The translations under genes were made by a program, and so were the position numbers. The notes below the pieces were generated by a model. The model was not told the origin of the DNA, made no database searches, and saw nothing but the letters and a program-made list of their open reading frames with translations. From Haliscomenobacter sp033763495 (GTDB lineage Bacteria; Bacteroidota; Bacteroidia; Chitinophagales; Saprospiraceae), in NCBI RefSeq assembly GCF_033763495.1, contig NZ_JANRKL010000115.1:22528-86527 (forward strand): a DNA stretch of 64,000 nucleotides, in the 5' to 3' direction. Positions 35,142 through 43,539 of the stretch are shown one piece after another. How positions within the stretch are numbered: position 1 is the first letter of the stretch; every line of letters starts with the position of its first letter.

Positions 35142-37847
35142 TCACTCTTTTTCCATCGTCGTTGCCCCAATTTTCCATCCTAACACCTTGGTAAACTTCC
35201 CAATCTTCTGCTGCTTTTGCCCAGCTTGATCCACGGTGATGACATAGTCTCCCGGGGCTACCGGATTGTCTGCGGCACGGCGTCTTCCACCTGCGGCTGA
35301 AGCTCTGAAATTCCAAATGATCTCGTTGAGGCCAGCTTTGGGCGACACCTTCCAGCTCCGCACCAGGTTACCATTGATGTCTTTGATGCTCACCTGCGCT
35401 GAATCGCTGGCATTGCGGGTGTAATATCGGATGCAGAGCCCGTTGGGTTCATTTGGTGTGCGGATGTGGCGATTGCCGTACAAGTGGTAATTCGCCAACT
35501 GGGTGCCTTCCAAACGCAGGGCTTTGGGCTCGAGGTCAAACAAATGGAAATTGGCGTTGTCCATATCCGGCTTCCATTCTTGCAGGGCGCTGACGTCGGC
35601 TACAAAAACCCCTCGCCCGTAGGTGCCCACCACCAGGTCATTTTCACGAGGATGAATCAGGAGGTCGTGTACGGGCACACTTGGCGGCATATTGCTTTGA
35701 AAGTGCTGCCAGTTTTCGCCGCCATTCATGGAAACATATACGCCCTTGTCATTGCCTACGTAAAGCAAGGATGGATTTTTAGGGTCTTCGTAAATGACGT
35801 TGACAGGTTTATCGGGCAGGCCTTGGGTGATCCTCTTCCAGGTCAGTCCAAAATCGTTCGTTTTGAATACATAAGGTTTAAAATCATCCACCCGAAAGCC
35901 GGTTTTGGTCACGTAAGCAGTACCCGGGCGATGCGCGGAAGCAAATACCCGGCTCACCCACAATTCTTTGGGGCCACCTACATCAATCAAAGCTGCCGTA
36001 CTTTCTATCCAGATTTTGCCGTGGTCTTTGGTCACCCAAACCCGCCCATCGTCGGTGCCTACCCAAATGACGCCAGCTTGCAGCGGCGATTCAGAAACGG
36101 TCGTGATGGTACAAAACTGGATATTGCCTTTGCCATTGATGCGGTGCGGGTGGTTGGTTGTCAAATCGGGGCTGATTTCCTGCCAACTGTCGCCCCGATC
36201 CAGGGAACGCAACAGCACTTCAGCTCCGGTGTAAATAATTGATGGATTGTGTGGCGATAATCGAATGGGCGGTGTCCAGTTCCAACGGTAAGGTTTTTGG
36301 CTGGCCGGGCGGCGTGGGGCAATGTTTTTGCGGGCACCCGTCCATTGATCTACCCGAATGTGGTTCCCAAACTGCTCTTCGTTGTACACCCAGCGGTTGT
36401 TGCTGGGGTCGATTTGGTTGTACATGCCGTCGCCTCCACCTACGGGCACCCAGTTTTCGAGGGTAATTTCGCCCGACCAGGCATTGCTGGGGCCTTTCCA
36501 GGAGTCGTGGTCTTGCAGGCCAGCGTAGATGTTGTAGGGTTCTTCCATGTCCACACCAATGGCATAAATTTCCCCACCGGGAATGTTGTCGTAATAATCA
36601 CAGGTGATGCCGCCGTCGTAGCTGAGTTGCAGGCCGCCATCGCTGCCCAACAGCATCCGTTGAGGATTGAAGGGATCGATGTACAGGGTACGTACGTCCC
36701 CAAAAGCTTCGCGGAAAATTTTGGTAGTATCGGTCCATTCGATGCCCTTCCAGGTCTTACCGCCATCGTAACTGTGTTGCAGGTTCAGCCCTGTGACATA
36801 AACTTTTTGCGGGTCCACCGGGTCAACGCGGAGTGTATTGAAGGAATAGGCAGCCTTGCCTCCCACGTTGTCTTCGGAGCGGTTGGTTTTGCGCCAGGTC
36901 GCCCCGGCGTCGTCACTGAGGTACACTTCACCACCCATTTCCCGTTTTTGAGGTTCGCGTCCAGCGTCCGTATCGGCCTTACTTTCGGCAGGAAAAGGGT
37001 CGCGGAGGTTTACATTTTCAATCACGGCGTATACTACATTGGGTTTGGTCCGGCATACGTCCAGGCCAATTCGGCCCAGGTCGCCCGTAGGCAGGCCCTG
37101 ACTGAGTTTTTTCCAACTTTTCCCGGCATCCACACTTTTGTAAATCCCACTTTCCTTACCTCCTGTGATCAGGGTCCAGGGATAGCGGTATTTTTCGTAG
37201 GCAGCAGCGTAGATGACGTTGGGGTTGTTGACGTCCATGGCCATGTCCACCACCCCGGTATTGTCGCTGATGAAGAGGGCTTTTTGCCAGGTTTTGCCGC
37301 CATCGCTGCTTTTAAAAACACCACGTTCGGGGTTGGGGCCAAAGAGGTGTCCCATGGCAGCTACATAAACGGTATTGGGATCCTTGGGATGCACCAAAAT
37401 TTTGCCGATGTGCTGGCTTTCGGGCAAACCACAATGGGTCCAGGTTTTGCCGCCATCGGTACTTTTGTGTACACCATTGCCGCTGTAGGAGCTACGGGCG
37501 TAGTAAGAATCGCCAGTACCCAGATAAACGACATTGGCATTGGAGGGTGCAACGGCCACTGCCCCGAGGGAGTGCACGTCGGGGTGGTTGAACACCGAAG
37601 TCCAGGTGGTGCCGTTGTTGCTGGATTTGTACAGGCCAGCATTGCGCGTAGCGAGGTAAATGGTGTAGAGGTGCTCGTTTTGGGGTTGTTCGGGTACGGC
37701 AATGTCCACAATCCAACAACCGGGGCGAAAAGGGCCGATGTTGCGGTAAGGCAGTTTGGACAAAAGTTCACTGGATAATTTGCTCTGACCAAAAAGGGAA
37801 ATCAGGGTCCCAAAGAAAAGAAAGGTGCAGGTAAATAGACGTTGCAT
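35142..37847 (-). CDS. Secreted sortilin/VPS10-like BNR repeat protein
   Basis: A 901-residue exported protein made mainly of beta-propeller blades with Asp-box/BNR motifs: many copies of STDGGKTWTHCG, SSDGGKTWQKAL, SVDAGKSWKKLS, SYDGGKTWKGIEW and NGGENWQHF run from about 75 to 730. A C-terminal beta domain follows (about 790-901, SIKDINGNLVRSWKVSPKAG). Such proteins of Bacteroidota are annotated as glycosyl hydrolases or sortilin-like proteins, but no catalytic residues can be assigned; binding or peptidase-linked roles are possible. I chose the Met at 37847 (MQRLFTC, then a signal peptide) because the upstream 38 residues are not signal-like. The gene is flanked by two paralogous small secreted proteins. 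Confidence 0.83.
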   Translation of the reverse strand: MQRLFTCTFLFFGTLISLFGQSKLSSELLSKLPYRNIGPFRPGCWIVDIAVPEQPQNEHLYTIYLATRNAGLYKSSNNGTTWTSVFNHPDVHSLGAVAVAPSNANVVYLGTGDSYYARSSYSGNGVHKSTDGGKTWTHCGLPESQHIGKILVHPKDPNTVYVAAMGHLFGPNPERGVFKSSDGGKTWQKALFISDNTGVVDMAMDVNNPNVIYAAAYEKYRYPWTLITGGKESGIYKSVDAGKSWKKLSQGLPTGDLGRIGLDVCRTKPNVVYAVIENVNLRDPFPAESKADTDAGREPQKREMGGEVYLSDDAGATWRKTNRSEDNVGGKAAYSFNTLRVDPVDPQKVYVTGLNLQHSYDGGKTWKGIEWTDTTKIFREAFGDVRTLYIDPFNPQRMLLGSDGGLQLSYDGGITCDYYDNIPGGEIYAIGVDMEEPYNIYAGLQDHDSWKGPSNAWSGEITLENWVPVGGGDGMYNQIDPSNNRWVYNEEQFGNHIRVDQWTGARKNIAPRRPASQKPYRWNWTPPIRLSPHNPSIIYTGAEVLLRSLDRGDSWQEISPDLTTNHPHRINGKGNIQFCTITTVSESPLQAGVIWVGTDDGRVWVTKDHGKIWIESTAALIDVGGPKELWVSRVFASAHRPGTAYVTKTGFRVDDFKPYVFKTNDFGLTWKRITQGLPDKPVNVIYEDPKNPSLLYVGNDKGVYVSMNGGENWQHFQSNMPPSVPVHDLLIHPRENDLVVGTYGRGVFVADVSALQEWKPDMDNANFHLFDLEPKALRLEGTQLANYHLYGNRHIRTPNEPNGLCIRYYTRNASDSAQVSIKDINGNLVRSWKVSPKAGLNEIIWNFRASAAGGRRRAADNPVAPGDYVITVDQAGQKQQKIGKFTKVLGWKIGATTMEKE

Positions 37848-37926
37848 AGGTACGGTTTTGCGCTTTGTCCCAAAATAAGGAATCTTGTAACAACCGTATC
37901 TGTGTATCGCCCAACTACCTAAAAAA

Positions 37927-37969
37927 GCTAAAAGTTGCACGAAATGTCCTCTTTTGTGCAACTTTTAGC
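37927..37969. repeat. Hairpin with 14-bp perfect arms
   Basis: Arms 37927-37940 (GCTAAAAGTTGCAC) and 37956-37969 are exact complements around a 15-base loop. It lies between the leftward paralogue B gene and the sortilin gene and is likely a terminator for paralogue B or a regulator site. Confidence 0.6.
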
Positions 37970-37995
37970 ATGAATTTTAGGCCAATGAAGACCAA

Positions 37996-38367
37996 TTAAT
38001 TAGGCTTCCGGCGTATTGGTTTGTGTATTCTTTTTCCTGTTGCCTGACCACTTCCAGCTTCCCGGGCATTTTTTTCAGGTGCTTTTACATCCTGAATTTC
38101 AAAATTACCCATTTTGTCTTCGGTTGGTTTTGGTGCTTTGGCATCCTGGATTTCAAAATTGCCTAGCTTATCCTGGCTTTGATTTCTCTTGTTCGATGAA
38201 GGGCTTTTAACCGTGGCGGTAGTTGGTTTTTTGACCCATAACAGAGAGTCGTCTCTCCAACCAGCAGTTTTTTTTGCAACTCTGGCGTTGGTTTTTGGGC
38301 GATCCTGAGCAAAAGTTACCGTTGCACACAAGGTGAACAAGCCAAGCAAAAACAATACTTTTTTCAT
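37996..38367 (-). CDS. Small secreted basic protein, paralogue B
   Basis: A 123-residue protein with a signal peptide (1-20) nearly equal to that of the gene at 34737-35051 (MKKVLFLLGLFTLCATVTFA against MKKILLLLSLFTLIATVTFG). The mature part is hydrophilic and basic with two exact tandem units (KLGNFEIQDAKAP near 71 and KMGNFEIQDVKAP near 86). No family is recognised. It shares its promoter palindrome with paralogue A and precedes the sortilin gene on the same strand. Confidence 0.72.
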   Translation of the reverse strand: MKKVLFLLGLFTLCATVTFAQDRPKTNARVAKKTAGWRDDSLLWVKKPTTATVKSPSSNKRNQSQDKLGNFEIQDAKAPKPTEDKMGNFEIQDVKAPEKNAREAGSGQATGKRIHKPIRRKPN

Positions 38368-38442
38368 TTCAATAGGATTTTGAGATTCAATAAATTTGAT
38401 CCAATCTTGAGCAGCCGTCTAAGCATTCGATTGAATACCCCA

Positions 38443-38488
38443 CAAAGTTGCAGGAGAAAAAAGGGGCAGACCTCACCTAAATAGGTGA
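38443..38488 (-). promoter_or_regulatory. Promoter with palindromic site for secreted paralogue B
   Basis: The perfect palindrome TCACCT-AAAT-AGGTGA (38473-38488) lies 22 bases upstream, in minus-strand direction, of a -7-like box CAACTTTG (38450-38443; one mismatch to TAnnTTTG). Spacing and flanks (GACCTCACC) match the site of paralogue A. The distance from the box to the start codon is about 75 bases. Confidence 0.55.
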
Positions 38489-38575
38489 TTTTTTCCTTCT
38501 ACATTTACTCCCGGTCAAAATTTAAGCAAAAAATCACACTAATGAGCATTTTTGTTAATTGGAAGCGGAGGACAT

Positions 38576-38718
38576 GAATAGCCCCTGGCTTCAGCCTGGG
38601 GACTATGGCAATCACTCTTTTGCGGGCTTTAGCCCAATATTTTGGCTTTATAAATCTTGGGCTAAAGCCCGAATTTGATGGCATTCCTCTAACCCCAGGC
38701 TAAAGCCAGGGGCTATTC
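38576..38718. repeat. Nested inverted repeat with GGCTTTAGCC words
   Basis: Outer arms 38576-38601 and 38693-38718 (26 bp, one mismatch) enclose an inner pair 38623-38636 and 38658-38671 (14 bp, CGGGCTTTAGCCCA). A third partial copy (CAGGCTAAAGCCTGGAG) follows after 38728. It fills the 562-base gap 38368-38929, in which I see no gene. Such GGCTTTAGCC-type repeats are known as dispersed elements in several bacterial phyla. Confidence 0.75.
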
Positions 38719-38929
38719 AATCATTATTCAGGCTAAAGCCTGGAGGTTTTCGATTATCTTTCAAGCTGATGAAGTTCTTAAAATATAGCGTCCCTAAATG
38801 AGCCAGAAATTGAGAAAAGCTGGCAGCTACAAAAGATCTTTTTTTTCAAAAAACTTCTTCAGCTTGGGGCTATTAATGTCCTCCGAGCAAAATGCCCAGT
38901 AGTGTGAAAAAAATTCAGATTGTATCGTT

Positions 38930-40117
38930 ATGGATGTACAAATTGAAGCATTGAACTCAAAGCATAGCTCCTTCGATGTCATTGTACTCGGCGTAGGCTC
39001 CATGGGCTCTGCCACTTGTTTTCATTTGGCCAGGCGTGGTTTAAAAGTTTTGGGGCTGGAGCAATTCAGTATAACTCACGACCAGGGTTCACACGCCGGG
39101 CAAAGCCGGATCATCCGCAAAGCCTATTTTGAGCACCCAGATTATGTGCCCCTTTTGGAGCGCGCTTATCAAAATTGGCAGGAGTTGGAGGTATTGACGG
39201 ATACAACGCTTTACCATGAAACAGGCCTGCTTTATTATGGCCCTCCCGAAGACGACATGATGCAAGGGGTGAAATTATCGGCCAAAACTTACGATGTGCC
39301 CCTTGAGGTGCTGAGTCAGGGCCCAAACCAAAACAAATTTCCCCAAATAACGGTACCCGACCATTACGAAGGGTTACTGGAACCCGGTGCAGGATTCCTC
39401 CCTCCCGAGCGAGTCATCTTGTTGTACACCGATCAGGCCATTAAACACGGAGCAGTGATCAAAACCCAGGAAAAGGTCTTGAGCTGGAAAAAAAATCCCG
39501 GCGGTGGAGTGAACGTGATCAGCGATAAAGGAACCTATCACGCGGCCAAACTGGTCATTACGGCTGGGCCTTGGGCTGGCCATTTTATCCCTCAGCTCCA
39601 ACCCAAATTGCAAGTCACCCGCCAGGTATTGGCCTGGGTGATTCCTAAAAAACCACAGCCATTTGAATTGGGCCAATTGCCTTGCTGGATGATTGTGGAC
39701 GAAGTCAATCCGGGGATTTTATACGGTTTCCCCATTATGCCCGTAGGGCAATTCAATGGGCCCATTGGGTTCAAGGCGGGTTATCACGTGCCCGGTCAAG
39801 TGAGTGATCCAGATCGAATTGACCGGGAGGTAAGCAAGGAGGAGGAGGAAAAAATCATTGATGCTTTGCTGCGTTTTTTCCCGGAGAGTTACCAATCCAC
39901 CCATGTGCTAAAAACCTGCTTGTACACGTATACGCCGGATGAAAATTTTGTGATCGACTTTTTGCCGGGCTTTGATCAGGATGTGGTCATTGCGGCAGGA
40001 TTTAGTGGGCATGGCTTTAAATTTGCTTCGGTAGTGGGGGAAATCCTGGCAGATTTGTCCAGTAATGGAGCAACTGCATTGCCGATTGGCTTTTTAAATG
40101 CCGGGCGATTTTTCTAG
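38930..40117 (+). CDS. solA: Monomeric sarcosine/N-methyltryptophan oxidase-like flavoenzyme
   Basis: A 395-residue FAD enzyme of the MSOX/MTOX family that oxidises N-methyl amino acids, releasing formaldehyde and hydrogen peroxide. The Rossmann motif is VLGVGSMGSATCFHLARRG (about 19-37) with GLEQF, then GSHAGQSRIIRKAYFEHPDYVPL, LLEPGAGFLPPER, and the flavin-binding Cys in KTCLYTYTPDENFVID (near 330), which in the family holds FAD covalently. The active-site GFSGHGFKFASVVGE is intact. The substrate is uncertain; sarcosine is the usual guess. The gene has an extra N-terminal 14 residues. It precedes a GH92 gene by 110 bases. Confidence 0.85.
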   Translation: MDVQIEALNSKHSSFDVIVLGVGSMGSATCFHLARRGLKVLGLEQFSITHDQGSHAGQSRIIRKAYFEHPDYVPLLERAYQNWQELEVLTDTTLYHETGLLYYGPPEDDMMQGVKLSAKTYDVPLEVLSQGPNQNKFPQITVPDHYEGLLEPGAGFLPPERVILLYTDQAIKHGAVIKTQEKVLSWKKNPGGGVNVISDKGTYHAAKLVITAGPWAGHFIPQLQPKLQVTRQVLAWVIPKKPQPFELGQLPCWMIVDEVNPGILYGFPIMPVGQFNGPIGFKAGYHVPGQVSDPDRIDREVSKEEEEKIIDALLRFFPESYQSTHVLKTCLYTYTPDENFVIDFLPGFDQDVVIAAGFSGHGFKFASVVGEILADLSSNGATALPIGFLNAGRFF

Positions 40118-40126
40118 TTCTTTTTC

Positions 40127-40184
40127 GCCACTAAGGCACTAAGACACTAAGTACTTAAAAGATCACGCTTCGTGTCTTTGTGGC
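40127..40184. repeat. Degenerate inverted repeat of the CACTAAGGCACTAAG type
   Basis: GCCACTAAGGCACTAAGACAC (one arm, 40127-40147, with an eight-base duplication) pairs with GTGTCTTTGTGGC at 40172-40184. Related words occur at 53351-53386, so this is likely another member of the same family. Confidence 0.5.
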
Positions 40185-40227
40185 AAAAAAATAACCGTTT
40201 CTTTTCTCAACTTACCAATCTACATAC

Positions 40228-42486
40228 ATGAAAAAAATCCTTTTCCTGCTGACTGCTGTCTTGTTTTTTTTGCAAAAAAACGATGCGCAAAATTCGCTGC
40301 GCTACGTCAATCCACTCGTTGGAACTGACTCGGATTTCAGCTTGTCCACGGGCAACACCTACCCTGCGATTGCGCTGCCCTGGGGCATGAACTTCTGGAC
40401 ACCCCAAACGGCTCCCAACGGCGACGGTTGGCAATACGCCTACGATGCCAATAAAATCAGGGGCTTCAAACAAACCCACCAGCCCTCGCCCTGGATCAAC
40501 GATTACGGCGCATTCTCCCTGCTGCCCATGACGGGTAAAAACCCGGAAGTTCGCGACAAAAAACGGGGTTCCTGGTTCTCCCACAAAACCGAAACCGCCA
40601 TGGCCCACTACTATCAGGTCTATTTGGCAGATTACGATTGCTGGGCCGAAATCACCCCCACCGAACGGGCGGCCCAAATGCGTTTCCGCTGGGGGCAGGA
40701 AGGACCAAAATGTGTGTTGCTCGATGCCTTTGACAAAGGCAGTATGGTCAAAATCATTCCGGCGGAGCGCAAAATCATTGGCTATGCCCAAAATCACCAC
40801 GGTAAAGTGCCGGATAATTTCCGCAATTATTTCGTAGCGGTTTTTGACCAGGATTTTGAAGGTTTTAGCACCTTTAGCGATACCATTGTGCTGAAAGATG
40901 CCAGTGTGGAAGGCAAACACGTTGGGGCAGTGGTGCACTTCAAACCCGGCATTCGCCAGGTTGGGGTTAAACTGGCCTCTTCATTCATCAGCCACGAGCA
41001 AGCCGAATTGAACCTCCAGCGTGAAATCGGCAGCGACGCCTTTGATGCTACCCGCGAAAAAGCTCGACAAACATGGGAAAGAACCTTCGCCCGGATTCAG
41101 GTACAAGGCGGATTGGAAACGGACAAAATGAATTTTTACACCGCCCTGTACCGGGTCATGTTGTTCCCCCGCAAGTTTTTTGAATACGACGCCAAGGGGC
41201 AAATGGTGCATTACAGCCCCTACAATGGGCAGGTTTTGCCGGGCTACATGTTTACCGACAATGGTTTTTGGGACACTTTCCGTGCGGTTTTCCCACTCTT
41301 TTCGGTGCTTTTTCCCGAACTAGACCGCCAGATCATGGAGGGTTTGGTCAATGCCTATAAAGAAAGTGGCTGGTTGCCGGAATGGGCCAGCCCCGGGCAC
41401 CGCGATTGTATGATTGGCTCCAATTCATCTTCCTTGATCGCCGAAGCCTGGCTCAAAGGCATTCGGGGCTACGACATCAACCTCTTGTACGAGGCCATGG
41501 TCAAAAACAGCCAGGGCGTAGGGCCTTATTCTTCCGTGGGGCGAATGGGCGCCGAGTACTACAATCGCCTGGGTTACGTGCCTTACAATGTGGGCATCAA
41601 CGAAAATGCAGCCCGCACCCTGGAATATGCCTACGCCGATTATTGCATTTGGCAATTGGGGCAAAAACTGGGTAAACCCGAAGCGGCTACCTTTGCCAAA
41701 CGGGCCCAAAACTGGCGCAATGTGTTTGACAAGTCCAGCAACTTCATGCGGGGCCGCAACGAAGATGGTTCCTGGCAAACGCCCTTCCGCCCCGACAAAT
41801 GGGGCGACGCTTTCACCGAAGGTTCTTCCTGGCACTACACTTGGTCGGTTTTTCACGACCCTTCCGGCTTGGCTGGAGCAATGGGTGGCAAAACACAAAT
41901 GGCGGCTAAACTGGACTCCATCTTTAGTTCCGCGCCTACTTTTGACTACTCCTACTACGGTTTTCCCATCCACGAAATCACCGAAATGTTGATCATGGGC
42001 ATGGGACAATACGCACATGGCAACCAACCGATCCAGCACGCCGTTTACCTCTACGATTGGGTAGGCCAGCCCTGGAAAGCCCAAATGCGGGCCCGCGACA
42101 TCATGAAAAAAATGTACCAACCCACCCCGGATGGCTTGTGTGGCGATGAGGACAATGGCCAAACTTCAGCCTGGTATGTGTTTTCCGCGCTGGGTTTTTA
42201 TCCGGTATGTCCCGCTGCGGGGGAATACGCCATGGGCAGCCCACTTTTCCAAAAAATCACCTTGAAATTGGAAAATGGAAAAACCTTCAGCATCGACGCG
42301 GTGGGGAATTCGGAGCAAAACGTCTACATCCAAAGCGCAAAGCTGAACCAAGTGCTTTGGACGAAAAACTTTTTGACCCATCAACAAATCATGCAGGGTG
42401 GGACTTTGCAGTTGATGATGGGGGCGAAGCCGAATACGCTAAGGGGCGTGGGTGCAGGGGATGTGCCATATTCGATGAGTGAGTGA
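40228..42486 (+). CDS. Glycoside hydrolase family 92 (alpha-mannosidase)
   Basis: A 752-residue secreted enzyme (signal peptide 1-21). GH92 enzymes are calcium-dependent, inverting exo-alpha-mannosidases that trim N-glycans or yeast mannan. The N-terminal beta-sandwich begins RYVNPLVGTDSDFSLSTGNTYPA; the (alpha/alpha)6 part shows DNGFWDTFRAVFPL, GWLPEWASPGHRDCMIGSNSSS, GNEDGSWQ-like loops and the C-terminal GLCGDEDNGQTSAWYVFSALGFYPVCP, the most conserved stretch of the family with catalytic acids. Linkage preference cannot be read from the sequence. No SusC/D partners are nearby, so it is an isolated enzyme. Confidence 0.93.
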   Translation: MKKILFLLTAVLFFLQKNDAQNSLRYVNPLVGTDSDFSLSTGNTYPAIALPWGMNFWTPQTAPNGDGWQYAYDANKIRGFKQTHQPSPWINDYGAFSLLPMTGKNPEVRDKKRGSWFSHKTETAMAHYYQVYLADYDCWAEITPTERAAQMRFRWGQEGPKCVLLDAFDKGSMVKIIPAERKIIGYAQNHHGKVPDNFRNYFVAVFDQDFEGFSTFSDTIVLKDASVEGKHVGAVVHFKPGIRQVGVKLASSFISHEQAELNLQREIGSDAFDATREKARQTWERTFARIQVQGGLETDKMNFYTALYRVMLFPRKFFEYDAKGQMVHYSPYNGQVLPGYMFTDNGFWDTFRAVFPLFSVLFPELDRQIMEGLVNAYKESGWLPEWASPGHRDCMIGSNSSSLIAEAWLKGIRGYDINLLYEAMVKNSQGVGPYSSVGRMGAEYYNRLGYVPYNVGINENAARTLEYAYADYCIWQLGQKLGKPEAATFAKRAQNWRNVFDKSSNFMRGRNEDGSWQTPFRPDKWGDAFTEGSSWHYTWSVFHDPSGLAGAMGGKTQMAAKLDSIFSSAPTFDYSYYGFPIHEITEMLIMGMGQYAHGNQPIQHAVYLYDWVGQPWKAQMRARDIMKKMYQPTPDGLCGDEDNGQTSAWYVFSALGFYPVCPAAGEYAMGSPLFQKITLKLENGKTFSIDAVGNSEQNVYIQSAKLNQVLWTKNFLTHQQIMQGGTLQLMMGAKPNTLRGVGAGDVPYSMSE

Positions 42487-42543
42487 GTTTCAAACATGGA
42501 TCACCTCGAGTGTTTCATAAAAACAAAGAGTGGCGCAATTTTT

Positions 42544-42667
42544 AAACACAAAGAAAAAATAGCGCACGCAAAGGACACAGAAGCTGGGTGTTAGCGAGGC
42601 TTTTGGTCGAAAAACAAGCAACGCTTTTCAAGGTCGTGCATTTGTGTCCTTTTTTTTCTTTGTGTTT
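42544..42667. repeat. Inverted repeat of the CACAAAG type
   Basis: Arms 42544-42559 (AAACACAAAGAAAAAA) and 42652-42667 are exact complements. Internal words (GCAAAGGACACAGAAGC, GTTAGCGAGGCTTTTGGTC) resemble the repeat at 34527-34650. It fills much of the 304-base gap 42487-42791, which also holds the tetR promoter. Confidence 0.6.
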
Positions 42668-42728
42668 ATTTTTTCGTTCCTATTGCAAAAAGGTTTTTGA
42701 ACCCTGAATATTTTTTTTGCCTACCCTC

Positions 42729-42759
42729 TTGACTTTTACATCAAGTGCGTTTACTTTTG
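42729..42759 (+). promoter_or_regulatory. Promoter of the TetR-type regulator gene
   Basis: TTG (42729-42731), 20 bases, then TACTTTTG (42752-42759) match both boxes of the Bacteroidota consensus. The transcription start should be near 42765, immediately before the palindromic operator. Confidence 0.7.
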
Positions 42760-42766
42760 CCTAAAA

Positions 42767-42782
42767 TTACCCAATTGGGTAA
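42767..42782. promoter_or_regulatory. Operator palindrome of the TetR-type regulator
   Basis: TTACCCAATTGGGTAA is a perfect 16-bp palindrome placed right after the predicted start of transcription and 9 bases before the tetR ATG. Bound TetR would block its own transcription. A 14-of-16 copy lies at 43592-43607 inside the start of the tolC-like gene. Confidence 0.7.
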
Positions 42783-42791
42783 ATTCAACCC

Positions 42792-43403
42792 ATGAAAGAA
42801 CTGAGTACCGAGGAAAAGATCATCCAAGCCGCCAAAGAAGTATTTACCGAAAAAGGCTACGCTGCCGCCCGCACCCAGGAAATTGCTGACCGGGCAGGGG
42901 TCAATAAAGGCCTTTTGCAGTATTACTTCAAAGGCAACAGCAAGGAAAACCTCTTCAAAGCCATTTTTGAAGAAGCTTTCCTGAAAATGACCGCTCGGAT
43001 AAATGTTATCTTCGAAAGTGAAGATAGTTTAGAACACAAAATAGAATTGGTGTTGGATGCCTATTTCGAATTATTGCTGGAGAATCCGAATTTACCCGGA
43101 TTTATCGTCAATGAGTTGCATACCAATACCCATGCCTTTGTGGAAGAAATCATGCAGAAACCCACTCGGCCCAATCCACTTCCTTTGATCATGCAGATCA
43201 TGGAAGAGGTGGCCCAGGGTAAAATCCGGCCCATCAATCCGGTACACCTGGTGTTGAATGTGTTGTCGATGACGGTTTTTCCTTTCATAGCCAGGCCGAT
43301 ATTTCAACGCCTGATCAATGTCAACGATGAAACTTTCATGGACATGATGCGCCAGCGGAAAGCTGAAATTTTGGATTTTGTGAAACACGCTATAAAACCG
43401 TAA
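42792..43403 (+). CDS. TetR/AcrR-family repressor of the exporter locus
   Basis: A 203-residue regulator. The HTH is at about 28-50 (ARTQEIADRAGVNKGLLQYYFKG), and the helical ligand domain follows. Length and C-terminal pattern are like CecR/YbiH, the regulator next to ybhGFSR in E. coli. It precedes an exporter operon on the same strand, separated by an inverted repeat (43406-43524). With the palindrome after its promoter, autorepression is likely, and induction by a toxic compound bound to its ligand pocket is expected; the compound is unknown. Confidence 0.9.
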   Translation: MKELSTEEKIIQAAKEVFTEKGYAAARTQEIADRAGVNKGLLQYYFKGNSKENLFKAIFEEAFLKMTARINVIFESEDSLEHKIELVLDAYFELLLENPNLPGFIVNELHTNTHAFVEEIMQKPTRPNPLPLIMQIMEEVAQGKIRPINPVHLVLNVLSMTVFPFIARPIFQRLINVNDETFMDMMRQRKAEILDFVKHAIKP

Positions 43404-43405
43404 TG

Positions 43406-43524
43406 GAATGACGAATAGCTCGAATGACGAATGACGAATAGCTACCGCAGCGTTATTGACAAGGACATTGTCTAAGTCCCTGCGGTAGCCATTCGTCACT
43501 CGTTATTCGAAAAATTCGTCATTC
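43406..43524. repeat. Nested inverted repeat between tetR and the exporter genes
   Basis: Inner arms 43421-43450 and 43480-43509 (30 bp, three mismatches), outer arms 43406-43416 and 43514-43524 (11 bp, exact), and a small central stem GACAA/TTGTC. The words GAATGACGAAT and ATTCGTCATTC are direct and inverted in several copies. It may end tetR transcripts and isolate the exporter operon. Confidence 0.7.
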
Positions 43525-43539
43525 GAAAAACCCTGATCT

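Noticed and set aside
36297..37778. Antisense frame of 493 codons inside the sortilin-like gene
   Set aside because: A shadow of the Asp-box repeats; its Gly/Val/Phe-rich composition is typical of the reverse complement of a coding repeat.
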